Shown: in pieces, positions 30,321-37,984 of the stretch
How the letters are laid out: every line of letters begins with the position of its first letter
Position numbering within the stretch: position 1 is the first letter of the stretch
Source: CAYMTT01 sp964393465
Lineage (GTDB): Bacteria > Patescibacteriota > Minisyncoccia > Minisyncoccales > MHMH01
Assembly (NCBI GenBank): GCA_964393465.1
Contig: CAYMTT010000003.1
Coordinates: 1 to 41,602 of the forward strand
Direction of reading: 5' to 3'
DNA length: 41,602 nucleotides
Translations under genes and position numbers: made by a program
The notes under the pieces: generated by a model
Database searches by the model: none
The model's input: the letters and a program-made list of their open reading frames with translations, nothing else
What the model was told of the DNA's origin: nothing

Positions 30321-33300
30321 ATGAATAAAAAGAGCGAATTTCTAATTATCTTTGCCGTTTTTGTTTTCTTCTCCTTATTTCCATTTTTGAACGTCAAGGC
30401 GGTAGAGAATTGCGAGGTTGGAGGATGCGACCCTTATTTTTGTTCCCAAGCGAGATGCTCCGCCTGCTATTCGGTTGAATTGAAATGGGATGAATTTACG
30501 ACAGAAGACCTTAATGAAATTTACGGTCCCGCGCCCTATTCTAGCTCGGGCGGCCATTACAGAATAACCGATCTATATTATACCGTTAGAATGCAAAAAG
30601 ACGGAGAATCGGAATGGACGGTGGTGGATACCAACATCACTGAGCCCCAAACCACAATTTGGGATTTCGACGGGGAAACCCTTTATAATTGGGAGGTGAT
30701 CGCCAATTACACCTTCGATTATTATTATCCTTCCGGAGGTTATTACACGGGATCGCAGACGGCATCTTCCAAGAGCCAGGAAATCTATTCTTTCCAGACT
30801 CTAAAATGCAATCAGCCTCCGGTGATTTCCTCAATTACCGACAATCCCGACCCGCAAGCCATGGATTCTGCGATAGCTTTTGGCTCTGCAGCTTCAGATC
30901 CCGACGGAGACGACATTGATTTGTATGTTTGCAACAACCCCGATTGTGTTTTTGCTCCCAAGGTAATAACCAGCGAAATAGGGGATATACAAAGCATAGA
31001 AGATTTCGAGCAAGACATAACCTTTGCCGATATAGACGAGCAGATAACCACTTCCAATCCTCAATCGGTTTCCAGCGATTCAATTTACTCTTCCATTGCT
31101 CTCGGCGATTATACTGTTCCTTCCGACCAGGGAGAAGATTTAATTTTGGCAGTTTGGGTCGCCGCAGAATACGGTTCGGACTCTGAGGCTTCTTCGGTCA
31201 CCTTTAACGGCTCTCCGATGTCAAAAATAGTAGCTGCCTCCACATTATTTTCTTACGGCGGCTATTACATAGGCGGTGCATTTTTCTGGAAGGAGGTGGA
31301 TCCCGGAGAAAGCGGAAGCATCGCCGCCAGTTTCCCCGGTTCAAGCGTAAGCAGAGGATCTATCCATGCTGTTACCCTAAACAATGTAGACACTTCAGGT
31401 CCGATAAACGCTACCATAGAAGAATTTACAGAAGATACTGTTTATCAAGGTTTTAACTTTGATCAATTTTGCGCCAAAATAGACGATCTTTCCCAGTACG
31501 ACATGATAATTACGGGAGGGGCTCAGGGAAACCAAGGCGAGATTGACGCAAGCAGCTGCAGCGGTTTTACTTCGTCTTACTCATCGGGGCATACCCGTGA
31601 CAGCTACGAGATCCCCACTTCTTTTTCCAGCGCTCAAGGGCATAAAGAATCTGGCGGAAACAGTCCAAGGTATGAAGGGTGGTACACTTACGATGACATT
31701 AACAGGGCTCTTGTTTCCCTGGTCGTTTTTGCCCCCGATCCCGTAACCGAGGAAGTCGGCTGGACCACCGGGGGTGACGAAAACTGGTATCAAGCCACCG
31801 ATTACGCCTATGACGGTTCAAGATCCATGGCCAGCGATCCCAATTTGGGAGGTTACGAGCAAAGCTGGATAGATATAAATAAACACTTTGAAGGTTTGGG
31901 CCAAATATCTTTCTATTGGAAGGTCAGTTCGGAAGAAAGTTATGACTTTTTGGTTTTTTGCATTAATGATGATCGTGATTGCAGTTTAAACTCCGGATAT
32001 ACAAAGAAAATTTCTGGAGAAGTTGACTGGCAATTGGAAACATATACTATCCTTTATTCGGGGACGCACAGTTTCAGATGGCTTTACGGAAAAGACGGGG
32101 GAGTTGCAGATGGAAGCGACAAGGGCTGGATAGACAGGATAATCTTTTCAACTCCAGCGGAAGACACTTTGGGAGCTTGGACAACATCGTCCTCTGCTGT
32201 TGCCAATGATCCTTCAGCTTCCTATACCTGCAAGGCTTTTAATGAAATACCCGTTGAGTTTGAAAATGGCTGGAACCTTTTCTCCCCCTCTGTAGAAGAA
32301 GGAATAGACATATCGGATATGGAAGCTGCCGGATGCTCGATAGGCGCCGTCTATTTCTGGGATCCGGTATCGAAAAGCTATCAAATCGAAGACGATCATC
32401 TCGAGGCGGGAGTGGGCTATTGGGTTGCAGAAGACGGAGGAGGCTGCTCCTTTACGGTATCTGGGACTCCCTGGTCTTTATCTCCGACCTATTACGAATC
32501 GGGAACATATTTGATCGGCGCCCCTTTCAGTCCGGTTAAAGTCTCAAGTCTGGATGGAGATTGTTCTTTGACGATCAGCACGCAGGACGGGTACGGCGGA
32601 GACCTTCAAGAAGTTGACGTTCTGATGCCTTGCGAAGCCTATTGGATGCAAGTTGAAAGCGATTGCACTTTTCCGGAACCCGAACCCAAAGACTATTCTC
32701 CATGCCCTCCCATAGGAGACGTGGACGGTGACGGAGATGTCGATTCTGGCAATTGTCCAGATTGTGATAATTGTGATTATGACGATGGAATAGTCGCTTG
32801 CTATACCGTAGGTTCTTATTCATTGACCGAAGAACAAAGAGAAAGAGCGGATGTAAACGGCGACGGCGAAGTCAACATTACCGATGCAATGTTGATCGGA
32901 CAATACGTTAACGGAACGAGAACCGATTTTGAAGCCTGCGATTGCGCGGTCCAGGGAAACAGGAACCGCTACTGGGCCAGGGTTTGCGATACCAAAAGTG
33001 CTTGTTCCAATGTCGTGGACGGGGAAATGTTCGGGTGTCTCTGCGAAGAAGAAAACGTTCCTCCCGATCAGCCGATTACCGTGGGAGAGACTTGGAACCA
33101 CTGCTCTTTCAAGGAAAAAAGCATACCCACTTTAAACTGGTCTGCCTATTCCGATTCAGACGGCGATCCCCAGGCAGGATACGAGATTTGGCTGGACGAT
33201 GATTCTGGATTCACCGACCCAAAATTCAATTACGTGGCAAGTTCAGCTTCCGATTCGTACACCCTGACCCTTTCTGACGACGACGATTCCGACTGGATCT

Positions 33301-33785
33301 CCGACCTTGCCTGGAATACCACCTATTACTGGCAGGTGAGAGTGCGGGACGACCAGGGCAACTGGTCCGATTGGTCCGATCTGGGAAGCTTTACCACTCC
33401 TTTGCACGCTTATCCTTGGCCCGATTTCACCTGGGAACCTCAGGAGCCCACGGAAGGAGAAGTCGCAACATTCGATCCCGACAGCAGCGAAGTTTTCGGA
33501 GGAGCTTCAATCTCTTCGTATCTGTGGACAGTGACAGAAGGCAACGCTTTCTTTACAAACGGCACCGACGAAACTTCCCATTACCCCCAAGTCGTATTCA
33601 CCACCCAGAACAACAAGATGAAGCTTGATATTACAGACAGCGACGGATATTCCTGTCCCTGCGACGAAAAAGTGGTTACGATTTCTTTGTCTCTGCCCGA
33701 ATACCGAGAAGTCTCTCCCACCGGATGGATGAGAAAGCTTTTTGCCAGAGCGAGCGGATATTTGGGTCGCTTCTTGCCTTTTTAA
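30321..33785 (+). CDS. Large secreted multidomain protein with dockerin-like, FN3 and PKD-like domains
   Basis: This exported protein of 1154 residues has a signal peptide (about 1-28), a Cys-rich FN3-like first domain, a long beta-rich central region (SWIDINKHFEGLGQISFYWKV, jelly-roll-like), and paired calcium-loop repeats of dockerin type around 800-865 (GDVDGDGDVDSG and ADVNGDGEVNITDAMLIGQY). An FN3-like domain (about 920-1020, ending WSDLGSFTT) and a PKD-like domain follow. The C-terminus is an unusual basic tail (GWMRKLFARASGYLGRFLPF) that is duplicated downstream. It is divergent from the radical SAM operon by 95 bases. Function unknown; adhesion or surface binding is plausible. No cohesin is seen here. 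Confidence 0.75.
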   Translation: MNKKSEFLIIFAVFVFFSLFPFLNVKAVENCEVGGCDPYFCSQARCSACYSVELKWDEFTTEDLNEIYGPAPYSSSGGHYRITDLYYTVRMQKDGESEWTVVDTNITEPQTTIWDFDGETLYNWEVIANYTFDYYYPSGGYYTGSQTASSKSQEIYSFQTLKCNQPPVISSITDNPDPQAMDSAIAFGSAASDPDGDDIDLYVCNNPDCVFAPKVITSEIGDIQSIEDFEQDITFADIDEQITTSNPQSVSSDSIYSSIALGDYTVPSDQGEDLILAVWVAAEYGSDSEASSVTFNGSPMSKIVAASTLFSYGGYYIGGAFFWKEVDPGESGSIAASFPGSSVSRGSIHAVTLNNVDTSGPINATIEEFTEDTVYQGFNFDQFCAKIDDLSQYDMIITGGAQGNQGEIDASSCSGFTSSYSSGHTRDSYEIPTSFSSAQGHKESGGNSPRYEGWYTYDDINRALVSLVVFAPDPVTEEVGWTTGGDENWYQATDYAYDGSRSMASDPNLGGYEQSWIDINKHFEGLGQISFYWKVSSEESYDFLVFCINDDRDCSLNSGYTKKISGEVDWQLETYTILYSGTHSFRWLYGKDGGVADGSDKGWIDRIIFSTPAEDTLGAWTTSSSAVANDPSASYTCKAFNEIPVEFENGWNLFSPSVEEGIDISDMEAAGCSIGAVYFWDPVSKSYQIEDDHLEAGVGYWVAEDGGGCSFTVSGTPWSLSPTYYESGTYLIGAPFSPVKVSSLDGDCSLTISTQDGYGGDLQEVDVLMPCEAYWMQVESDCTFPEPEPKDYSPCPPIGDVDGDGDVDSGNCPDCDNCDYDDGIVACYTVGSYSLTEEQRERADVNGDGEVNITDAMLIGQYVNGTRTDFEACDCAVQGNRNRYWARVCDTKSACSNVVDGEMFGCLCEEENVPPDQPITVGETWNHCSFKEKSIPTLNWSAYSDSDGDPQAGYEIWLDDDSGFTDPKFNYVASSASDSYTLTLSDDDDSDWISDLAWNTTYYWQVRVRDDQGNWSDWSDLGSFTTPLHAYPWPDFTWEPQEPTEGEVATFDPDSSEVFGGASISSYLWTVTEGNAFFTNGTDETSHYPQVVFTTQNNKMKLDITDSDGYSCPCDEKVVTISLSLPEYREVSPTGWMRKLFARASGYLGRFLPF

Positions 33786-33788
33786 AAA
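33636..33788 (+). repeat. 153-bp direct repeat, copy 1 (3' end of the surface-protein gene)
   Basis: It matches 34853-35005 with two differences in 153 bases (offset 1217). This copy is the real gene end, including the stop at 33783-33785. Confidence 0.92.
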
Positions 33789-33792
33789 CTTT

Positions 33793-33880
33793 GGCCAAAA
33801 TCCATCTTTAGAACGCCCTGGAAGCTCAAAGACATGGCAGCTGGGCATTTGAAGATTACAAGAATTATTGGATCAGTTAG
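33793..33880 (+). pseudogene. Decayed copy of the UPF0182 gene 3' end
   Basis: From 33793 the DNA follows 21225 onward (end of the UPF0182 gene): GGCCAAAA, then CCATCT, then AACGCCCTGGAAGCTCAAAG are shared. The reading corresponds to LAKIHL-stop-NALEAQRHGSW against QAKTHLQNALEAQRQGNW, with a stop codon replacing the Gln codon before NALEAQ. Similarity fades toward the stop at 33880 and resumes at the promoter. There is no start and only about 28 codons, so it is a remnant. Confidence 0.8.
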
Positions 33881-33895
33881 GTCGAGTAAAATTAC

Positions 33896-33925
33896 TTGAC
33901 AAATTATTTTTTTGTGCTAAAAAAT
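33896..33925 (+). promoter_or_regulatory. Promoter of the coiled-coil protein gene, related to the lipoprotein cassette promoter
   Basis: TTGACA at 33896-33901 is followed by a T-rich spacer containing TTTTTGTG, as in the lipoprotein promoters, and an A-rich -10 region near 33917-33925. AGGAGG at 33949-33954 is seven bases before the ATG. Confidence 0.6.
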
Positions 33926-33961
33926 AAATAGCAATTTAAAAACAAAATAGGAGGTAAGGAA

Positions 33962-34657
33962 ATGAAAATTGCAGTTGTTTTCCTTATCATTATCATTCTT
34001 GCTGGCGGTTTTTTTTGTTTTCTGAATTGTCAAGATGTAAATCAGGAAAATTCTGACACGTCTTCGATTATTCAGGAAAAAGATGAGGAAATCCGTCAAT
34101 TGAAAAGCCAGCTGGAAGCATCAGAAGCTGCCTTAGAAGAAGAAAAAGCAAAAACGGATGATTTAGAATGGCAGCTTGAATTAGCTAGTTTGCGTGCCAA
34201 AGAGAGGCTCGATATCCAGAGAAGCATCATAGAAGATCTTCAATTAGAGATTGCTATTTGGCAGTCAAGGAGCGAAGATCTCGAAAGCCAACTCTTAGCT
34301 TGTGATGATTCTAATCTTCGGCGTCCCAGCTTTAGCGAATTGAAAGAATTCCTGGAAAAGGACAAAACCGATGAGATAAGACTTAGTTCTGAATATTTTT
34401 CTAGCTTTGAGTCTGCTTTGGAGTTGATGCGTAATGCGGAAGAGGTTGGCATTTACTCGCAGCTCGTCGTTCTTGCATATCATGGTGGCAGGTATGATTT
34501 CATCAACGCTTTCAGTACCACGGATCAGGGTATGATCTATATTTGGTCACCCACTGATGCTATAGTGACTATTGAGCAAGGAGAGAGTTTCCGAGGGCAA
34601 AATGGCTACGAATTGATGTTTGAGGACACAATTAAGCGAGTCGTTTTCGCTAGCTGA
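33962..34657 (+). CDS. Membrane-anchored coiled-coil protein with a degenerate transglutaminase-like domain
   Basis: This 231-residue protein has an N-terminal hydrophobic segment (about 4-22), a long coiled coil (about 36-110) and a C-terminal domain that aligns without gaps to parts of the transglutaminase-like protein at 35789. SFESALELMRNAEEVGI matches CRHYARDLVNQAGAEGI, and the INAF..TDQG region matches the IVCF..PDYG region. The catalytic Cys is Ser148, the His position is Asp179 and the acidic position is Trp195 here, so it would be a non-catalytic relative (alternatively His174 may serve with a shift). Strong Shine-Dalgarno; AT-richer than its neighbours. It lies inside the inserted segment. 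Confidence 0.65.
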   Translation: MKIAVVFLIIIILAGGFFCFLNCQDVNQENSDTSSIIQEKDEEIRQLKSQLEASEAALEEEKAKTDDLEWQLELASLRAKERLDIQRSIIEDLQLEIAIWQSRSEDLESQLLACDDSNLRRPSFSELKEFLEKDKTDEIRLSSEYFSSFESALELMRNAEEVGIYSQLVVLAYHGGRYDFINAFSTTDQGMIYIWSPTDAIVTIEQGESFRGQNGYELMFEDTIKRVVFAS

Positions 34658-34663
34658 ACCTTA

Positions 34664-34697
34664 AACAAGCCGGTTTCCCACCGGCTTGTTTTTTTTA
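34664..34697 (+). terminator. Strong intrinsic terminator
   Basis: An 11-bp perfect stem (AACAAGCCGGT with ACCGGCTTGTT) with a five-base loop (34675-34679) is followed by eight T residues. Confidence 0.92.
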
Positions 34698-34852
34698 TAT
34701 GTAGTGTTAAAATTAGTAAAGCATATTTTAATTTTTTAAAATCGTAATGAAAATCTGTTTTTTCCAAATATCCACCGATCGAGGGAGGGGTTTCTAGTTC
34801 AATATAATTGGGGGAAAGGGGGATTGAAATCCATATAATAACAAACGCTTCG
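34698..34852. other. AT-rich non-coding stretch inside the inserted segment
   Basis: About 155 bases with no supported gene. It contains A/T runs (TTTTAATTTTTTAAAA near 34727) and short G-rich tracts near 34780-34825. The small frame opening at 34808 only reads into the duplicated gene end and is not a gene. Confidence 0.6.
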
Positions 34853-35005
34853 GACAGCGACGGGTATTCCTGTCCCTGCGACGAAAAAGTGATTACGATT
34901 TCTTTGTCTCTGCCCGAATACCGAGAAGTCTCTCCCACCGGATGGATGAGAAAGCTTTTTGCCAGAGCGAGCGGATATTTGGGTCGCTTCTTGCCTTTTT
35001 AAAAA
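34853..35005 (+). pseudogene. 153-bp direct repeat, copy 2 (orphan 3' end of the surface-protein gene)
   Basis: It duplicates 33636-33788 with two substitutions, including the stop codon. There is no upstream coding continuity, so it encodes only an orphan C-terminus (DSDGYSCPCDEK to GRFLPF). It lies directly before the rpmF promoter, which suggests it is the original junction and the segment between the copies was inserted. Confidence 0.85.
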
Positions 35006-35013
35006 AATTCTGG

Positions 35014-35019
35014 TATGAT
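35014..35019 (+). promoter_or_regulatory. -10 element TATGAT for rpmF-nusB
   Basis: TATGAT ends eleven bases before the rpmF ATG (35031) and no Shine-Dalgarno is visible. Confidence 0.45.
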
Positions 35020-35030
35020 AAAGTCCAGTT

Positions 35031-35318
35031 ATGGCAGTTCCAAAGAAAAAACACACAAAATCTAGGAGAAACAAAAGAAGGCTTCACATCCGTCTGGAAA
35101 AGCCTTCTTTGACTGTCTGTTCCAAATGCGGCAAAAAGGTGTTGCCCCATACGGTTTGCCCCAACTGCGGCTACTACAAGGGACAGGAAGCTCTGGATGT
35201 GATGAAGAAATTGACCAAGAAAGAAAGAAAAGCCAAGGAAAAGGAAATGAAGGAAAAGGAAGGGGAAGAAAAAAAGCAAGGTTCCATGAACTGGGAAAAC
35301 CTTTCAAAAAAACAGTAA
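35031..35318 (+). CDS. rpmF: 50S ribosomal protein L32 with charged C-terminal extension
   Basis: L32 is a small structural protein of the large subunit. The first about 57 residues are standard: MAVPKKKHTKSRRNKRR, then a zinc ribbon with CSKCGKKVLPHTVCPNCGYYKG. The protein continues for about 38 more residues rich in Lys and Glu, giving 95 in total where 55-60 is usual. nusB follows nine bases later. The tail resembles the one on S16 in this window, suggesting a lineage habit of adding charged tails to ribosomal proteins. Confidence 0.95.
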   Translation: MAVPKKKHTKSRRNKRRLHIRLEKPSLTVCSKCGKKVLPHTVCPNCGYYKGQEALDVMKKLTKKERKAKEKEMKEKEGEEKKQGSMNWENLSKKQ

Positions 35319-35327
35319 TTTCTTATT

Positions 35328-35756
35328 ATGGCCAGCAGGCACCTTTCCAGATCCATTGCCATGCAGACTTTGTACGAATGGGATTTTCACGGAAAAAATC
35401 CCGATTTTTTGGAAAAGATAGCAGAAAAGAATATCAAAGAATACGGCCCCGGCTTGGAAAACCCGGATTTCGTCTGGCAGCTGGTCAAAGGAGTGCAAGA
35501 GCGCCTTCCGCAATTGGATAAGATAATTTCCCAAGCGGCCCCGGAATGGCCCATAAGCCAGATTACCGTGGTGGACAGGAACGTTCTGAGGATAGGGCTT
35601 TTCGAGCTTTTGTATTCCGACAAAAAAGAGGTTCCCCCCAAGGTGGCCATAAACGAGGCGATAGAATTGGCCAAGTCCTTCGGAGGGGAGAGTTCGGGGA
35701 AATTCATAAACGGTGTCCTTGGAACGGTCTACAAGCAAATTACAGAAGAGGAGTAA
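35328..35756 (+). CDS. nusB: Transcription antitermination factor NusB
   Basis: NusB binds boxA RNA with S10 (NusE) and supports rRNA transcription. The 142-residue all-helical protein shows family motifs: SRHLSRSIAMQTLYEWDF at the N-terminus, then WPISQITVVDRNVLRIGLFE and PPKVAINEAIELAKSFGG, and GKFINGVLGTVYK at the end. Length is normal. It lies nine bases after rpmF and ends at a bidirectional terminator. Confidence 0.96.
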   Translation: MASRHLSRSIAMQTLYEWDFHGKNPDFLEKIAEKNIKEYGPGLENPDFVWQLVKGVQERLPQLDKIISQAAPEWPISQITVVDRNVLRIGLFELLYSDKKEVPPKVAINEAIELAKSFGGESSGKFINGVLGTVYKQITEEE

Positions 35757-35759
35757 TGG

Positions 35760-35788
35760 AAAAGCGCCCTTGAGTGGGCGCCTTTTTG
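35760..35788. terminator. Bidirectional terminator between nusB and the transglutaminase-like gene
   Basis: GCGCCC (35764-35769) pairs with GGGCGC (35776-35781), flanked by AAAA on the left and CTTTTTG on the right. The two genes converge here. Confidence 0.85.
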
Positions 35789-37153
35789 TTACTTTATGAT
35801 TTCTGTCGTTCCGTCGGGCCAGGTTATCTCTATTTCCTGTATGTAGTCGTTTCTGTTGAAGCTGAACATTCCGTTTTGGCCGAAATAGCTTTTGTCCAAT
35901 TCCACTGTCACTTCCGCGTCGGACTGTGGTTCGAAAAAGACCAGTCCGTAGTCCGGAACCTCGAAGCAGACGATGGCGTGTCCGGTGTAAACGTAGCCCG
36001 TAGGCGGGAAAAGCAAAACGACGTATCCCGCCCTTATGCCTTCGGCTCCGGCCTGGTTCACCAAGTCCCGGGCGTAGTGCCTGCAGACGTACTCTTGCGG
36101 ATCGTACACTCTTTGGTCGATCAGGTTCTTTTCCAAAAAAAGTCTGACTTCCTGCAGAGTCGGATCTTCGAGCTTGGGGCGGTACCATCTGAATTTTCTG
36201 CCCTCTGCCAGGCCCTCTTGGTAGCCTTTTTCGTAGCATCCCGAAACCTCTTTCAGCTCTAAGGTAACCATTCCCGGATAAGAGACTTCGGCGTGTCCGG
36301 GATGCAGGCCCTCGTCAAAGCCGGTTTCGTATCCTTTTTGGTACGATTGCTGGCGCAAAGAAGCCATCAGCTCCTGTGCTTCTTGGTTCTTTATGTCAAA
36401 GACATTGTTTAAAGGAAAGATTTCAGAGAACCTCTGCCAGAAGTATCTCCACAAGCTCTCTTTCATGAGCTCGTTTTGCAGAGCTATTATTTCCTGCTCG
36501 GTTACCCGTTCGGGAATTACGATTTCGGGAGCTTCCTTTTGCAGAAAACCGAAAGCTTTGGCGAGTTCCCAGTTCAGGCGGTAAGCGGATCTTTCGACAA
36601 AGTAAGGATCTCTGAAGTTGGGATTGATCTTTCTGGGCCAGGCGTATTCATCGCCAGAATAAGGCCAGGAGTAGGAAATCATGATGCAGTCGCCTTCGGG
36701 AAGCGAATGGGGCTGAGCCAGAAATCCTTGGGTGTTTTTGCCAGAAAACACCAAGAATATTTCGCCCGGCTCAGGCGGTTCTTTCGATCTCAGCCTTTCC
36801 AGCACCAGTCTGGGAGAGTCGTATCTGGATTCAAAAGGAACGATTTCCTTTACCAGAAACGTTATGCCGAATTGGCGCTTCCAGGAAGCGGAGATCCTTT
36901 GTACCACGGCCTCGATGGCCCCTTCCGGGCTTCTTTCTTTTTGGCCTGAAAGAATCGGAGGGTTGATTTTCAGGGATTCTTGGAATTCCCGGTCGTAAAA
37001 GGCCTTGACGTAAAAAACGGAGCCGTCGTCAAAACAGCTGTTGGCAATTTCCCTCTGTTCGTTCCATTCGTCGATTACGACGAATCCGACCGAATACAGG
37101 ACTGCGGCAACAATGACGACAATCAGCAATATATTGCTTATCAATCTTCCCAT
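35789..37153 (-). CDS. Membrane-anchored protein with C-terminal transglutaminase-like cysteine-protease fold
   Basis: The protein is 454 residues from the ATG at 37153, which has AAAAGGAGGT six bases upstream; an earlier in-frame ATG would add 21 residues and precede the promoter. Residues 7-27 form a transmembrane anchor. The middle contains glycine-aromatic repeats (YQKGYETGFDEG, YEKGYQEGLAEG). The C-terminal domain has a likely catalytic Cys357 (YVCRHYARDLV), His392 (GHAIVCF) and an acidic residue (Glu408 in FFEPQSD), matching the Cys-His-Asp layout of transglutaminase-like proteins. It probably cleaves or crosslinks proteins outside the membrane. Substrate unknown. The protein at 33962 is a degenerate relative. 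Confidence 0.7.
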   Translation of the reverse strand: MGRLISNILLIVVIVAAVLYSVGFVVIDEWNEQREIANSCFDDGSVFYVKAFYDREFQESLKINPPILSGQKERSPEGAIEAVVQRISASWKRQFGITFLVKEIVPFESRYDSPRLVLERLRSKEPPEPGEIFLVFSGKNTQGFLAQPHSLPEGDCIMISYSWPYSGDEYAWPRKINPNFRDPYFVERSAYRLNWELAKAFGFLQKEAPEIVIPERVTEQEIIALQNELMKESLWRYFWQRFSEIFPLNNVFDIKNQEAQELMASLRQQSYQKGYETGFDEGLHPGHAEVSYPGMVTLELKEVSGCYEKGYQEGLAEGRKFRWYRPKLEDPTLQEVRLFLEKNLIDQRVYDPQEYVCRHYARDLVNQAGAEGIRAGYVVLLFPPTGYVYTGHAIVCFEVPDYGLVFFEPQSDAEVTVELDKSYFGQNGMFSFNRNDYIQEIEITWPDGTTEIIK

Positions 37154-37187
37154 TTTTATCACCTCCTTTTCAAAGAACAGTAATTCC

Positions 37188-37216
37188 AGTCTAGGATATT
37201 GCCGGGGAATAGGCAA
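37188..37216 (-). promoter_or_regulatory. Promoter of the transglutaminase-like gene
   Basis: On the minus strand TTGCCT, a 17-base spacer and TAGACT. The leader of about 28 nt ends in a strong Shine-Dalgarno (plus 37161-37170). The layout resembles the lipoprotein cassettes. Confidence 0.6.
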
Positions 37217-37238
37217 GAGTTGCTTTTTTTCTTTTTTC

Positions 37239-37247
37239 TATGATAAT
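37239..37247 (+). promoter_or_regulatory. -10 region for rnc
   Basis: TATGAT (37239-37244) and GATAAT (37242-37247) overlap, 8-11 bases before ATG 37256. No Shine-Dalgarno. Confidence 0.45.
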
Positions 37248-37255
37248 ATGAGGCA

Positions 37256-37945
37256 ATGAAGGATTTTTCCCTTTTGGAAAAGAAGCTGAAGATAAAGTTC
37301 AAAAACAAAGACCTTTTGATTCAGGCTTTCGTGCACAGGTCCTATCTCAACGAGAACCCCGATTTTTACCTTTTCCACAACGAGCGCCTGGAATTTCTGG
37401 GAGATGCGGTTCTGGAGCTGGCAGTTACCGAATATCTTTTCAAAGAATATCCCAAAAAGGACGAGGGCGACCTTACAAATTGGAGGGCGGCCTTGGTCAA
37501 CGCCAAAATACTTTCTGAAATAAGCGAGGAGCTGGGATTCAACGACTTTCTGCTTTTGAGCAAGGGAGAGTCCAAGGAAACGGGAAAAGCCAGAAAATAC
37601 ATCTTGGCCAATACCTTTGAGTCTTTTGTGGGAAGCCTGTATCTGGACAAGGGATATGAGGCTTGCCGGAAGTTCATAATGAAAAGCGTTATCAAAGAGC
37701 TGCCCCAGATAATAGAGGAGCATCTGTTTAAGGACGCAAAATCCCTTTTCCAGGAAAAGTCACAGGAAAAGACAGGGGTCACCCCCAACTACAAGGTTTT
37801 GAAAGACTGGGGGCCGGACCATTCCAAGCATTTCATAATCGGAGTTTACATAAAAGAAGAAAAGATAGCCGAAGGGGAGGGCTCCTCCAAACAGGAAGCT
37901 GAAGAGGAGGCGGCCAAAAAGGCGCTCAAGGCCAGGGGATGGTAG
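37256..37945 (+). CDS. rnc: Ribonuclease III
   Basis: RNase III cuts double-stranded RNA, including rRNA precursors. The 229-residue protein has the catalytic signature NERLEFLGDAVLELAVTEYL (about residues 42-61), HRSYLNEN before it, the second acidic site in NTFESFVGSLYLDKG, and a C-terminal dsRNA-binding domain (about 155-228, ending EGEGSSKQEAEEEAAKKAL). It is followed 39 bases later by rpsP under its own promoter. Confidence 0.97.
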   Translation: MKDFSLLEKKLKIKFKNKDLLIQAFVHRSYLNENPDFYLFHNERLEFLGDAVLELAVTEYLFKEYPKKDEGDLTNWRAALVNAKILSEISEELGFNDFLLLSKGESKETGKARKYILANTFESFVGSLYLDKGYEACRKFIMKSVIKELPQIIEEHLFKDAKSLFQEKSQEKTGVTPNYKVLKDWGPDHSKHFIIGVYIKEEKIAEGEGSSKQEAEEEAAKKALKARGW

Positions 37946-37948
37946 CTC

Positions 37949-37976
37949 TTGATTAAAATTATTTATCGTGTATAAT
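37949..37976 (+). promoter_or_regulatory. Promoter of rpsP
   Basis: TTGATT (37949-37954), 16 bases and a perfect TATAAT (37971-37976) ending eight bases before the ATG at 37985. Leaderless transcript predicted. Confidence 0.7.
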
Positions 37977-37984
37977 TAATCCGT

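Noticed and set aside
34808..35002. Short open frame ending in the duplicated surface-protein tail
   Set aside because: It has no plausible start or signal and its first residues come from non-coding DNA; it is the orphan repeat copy.
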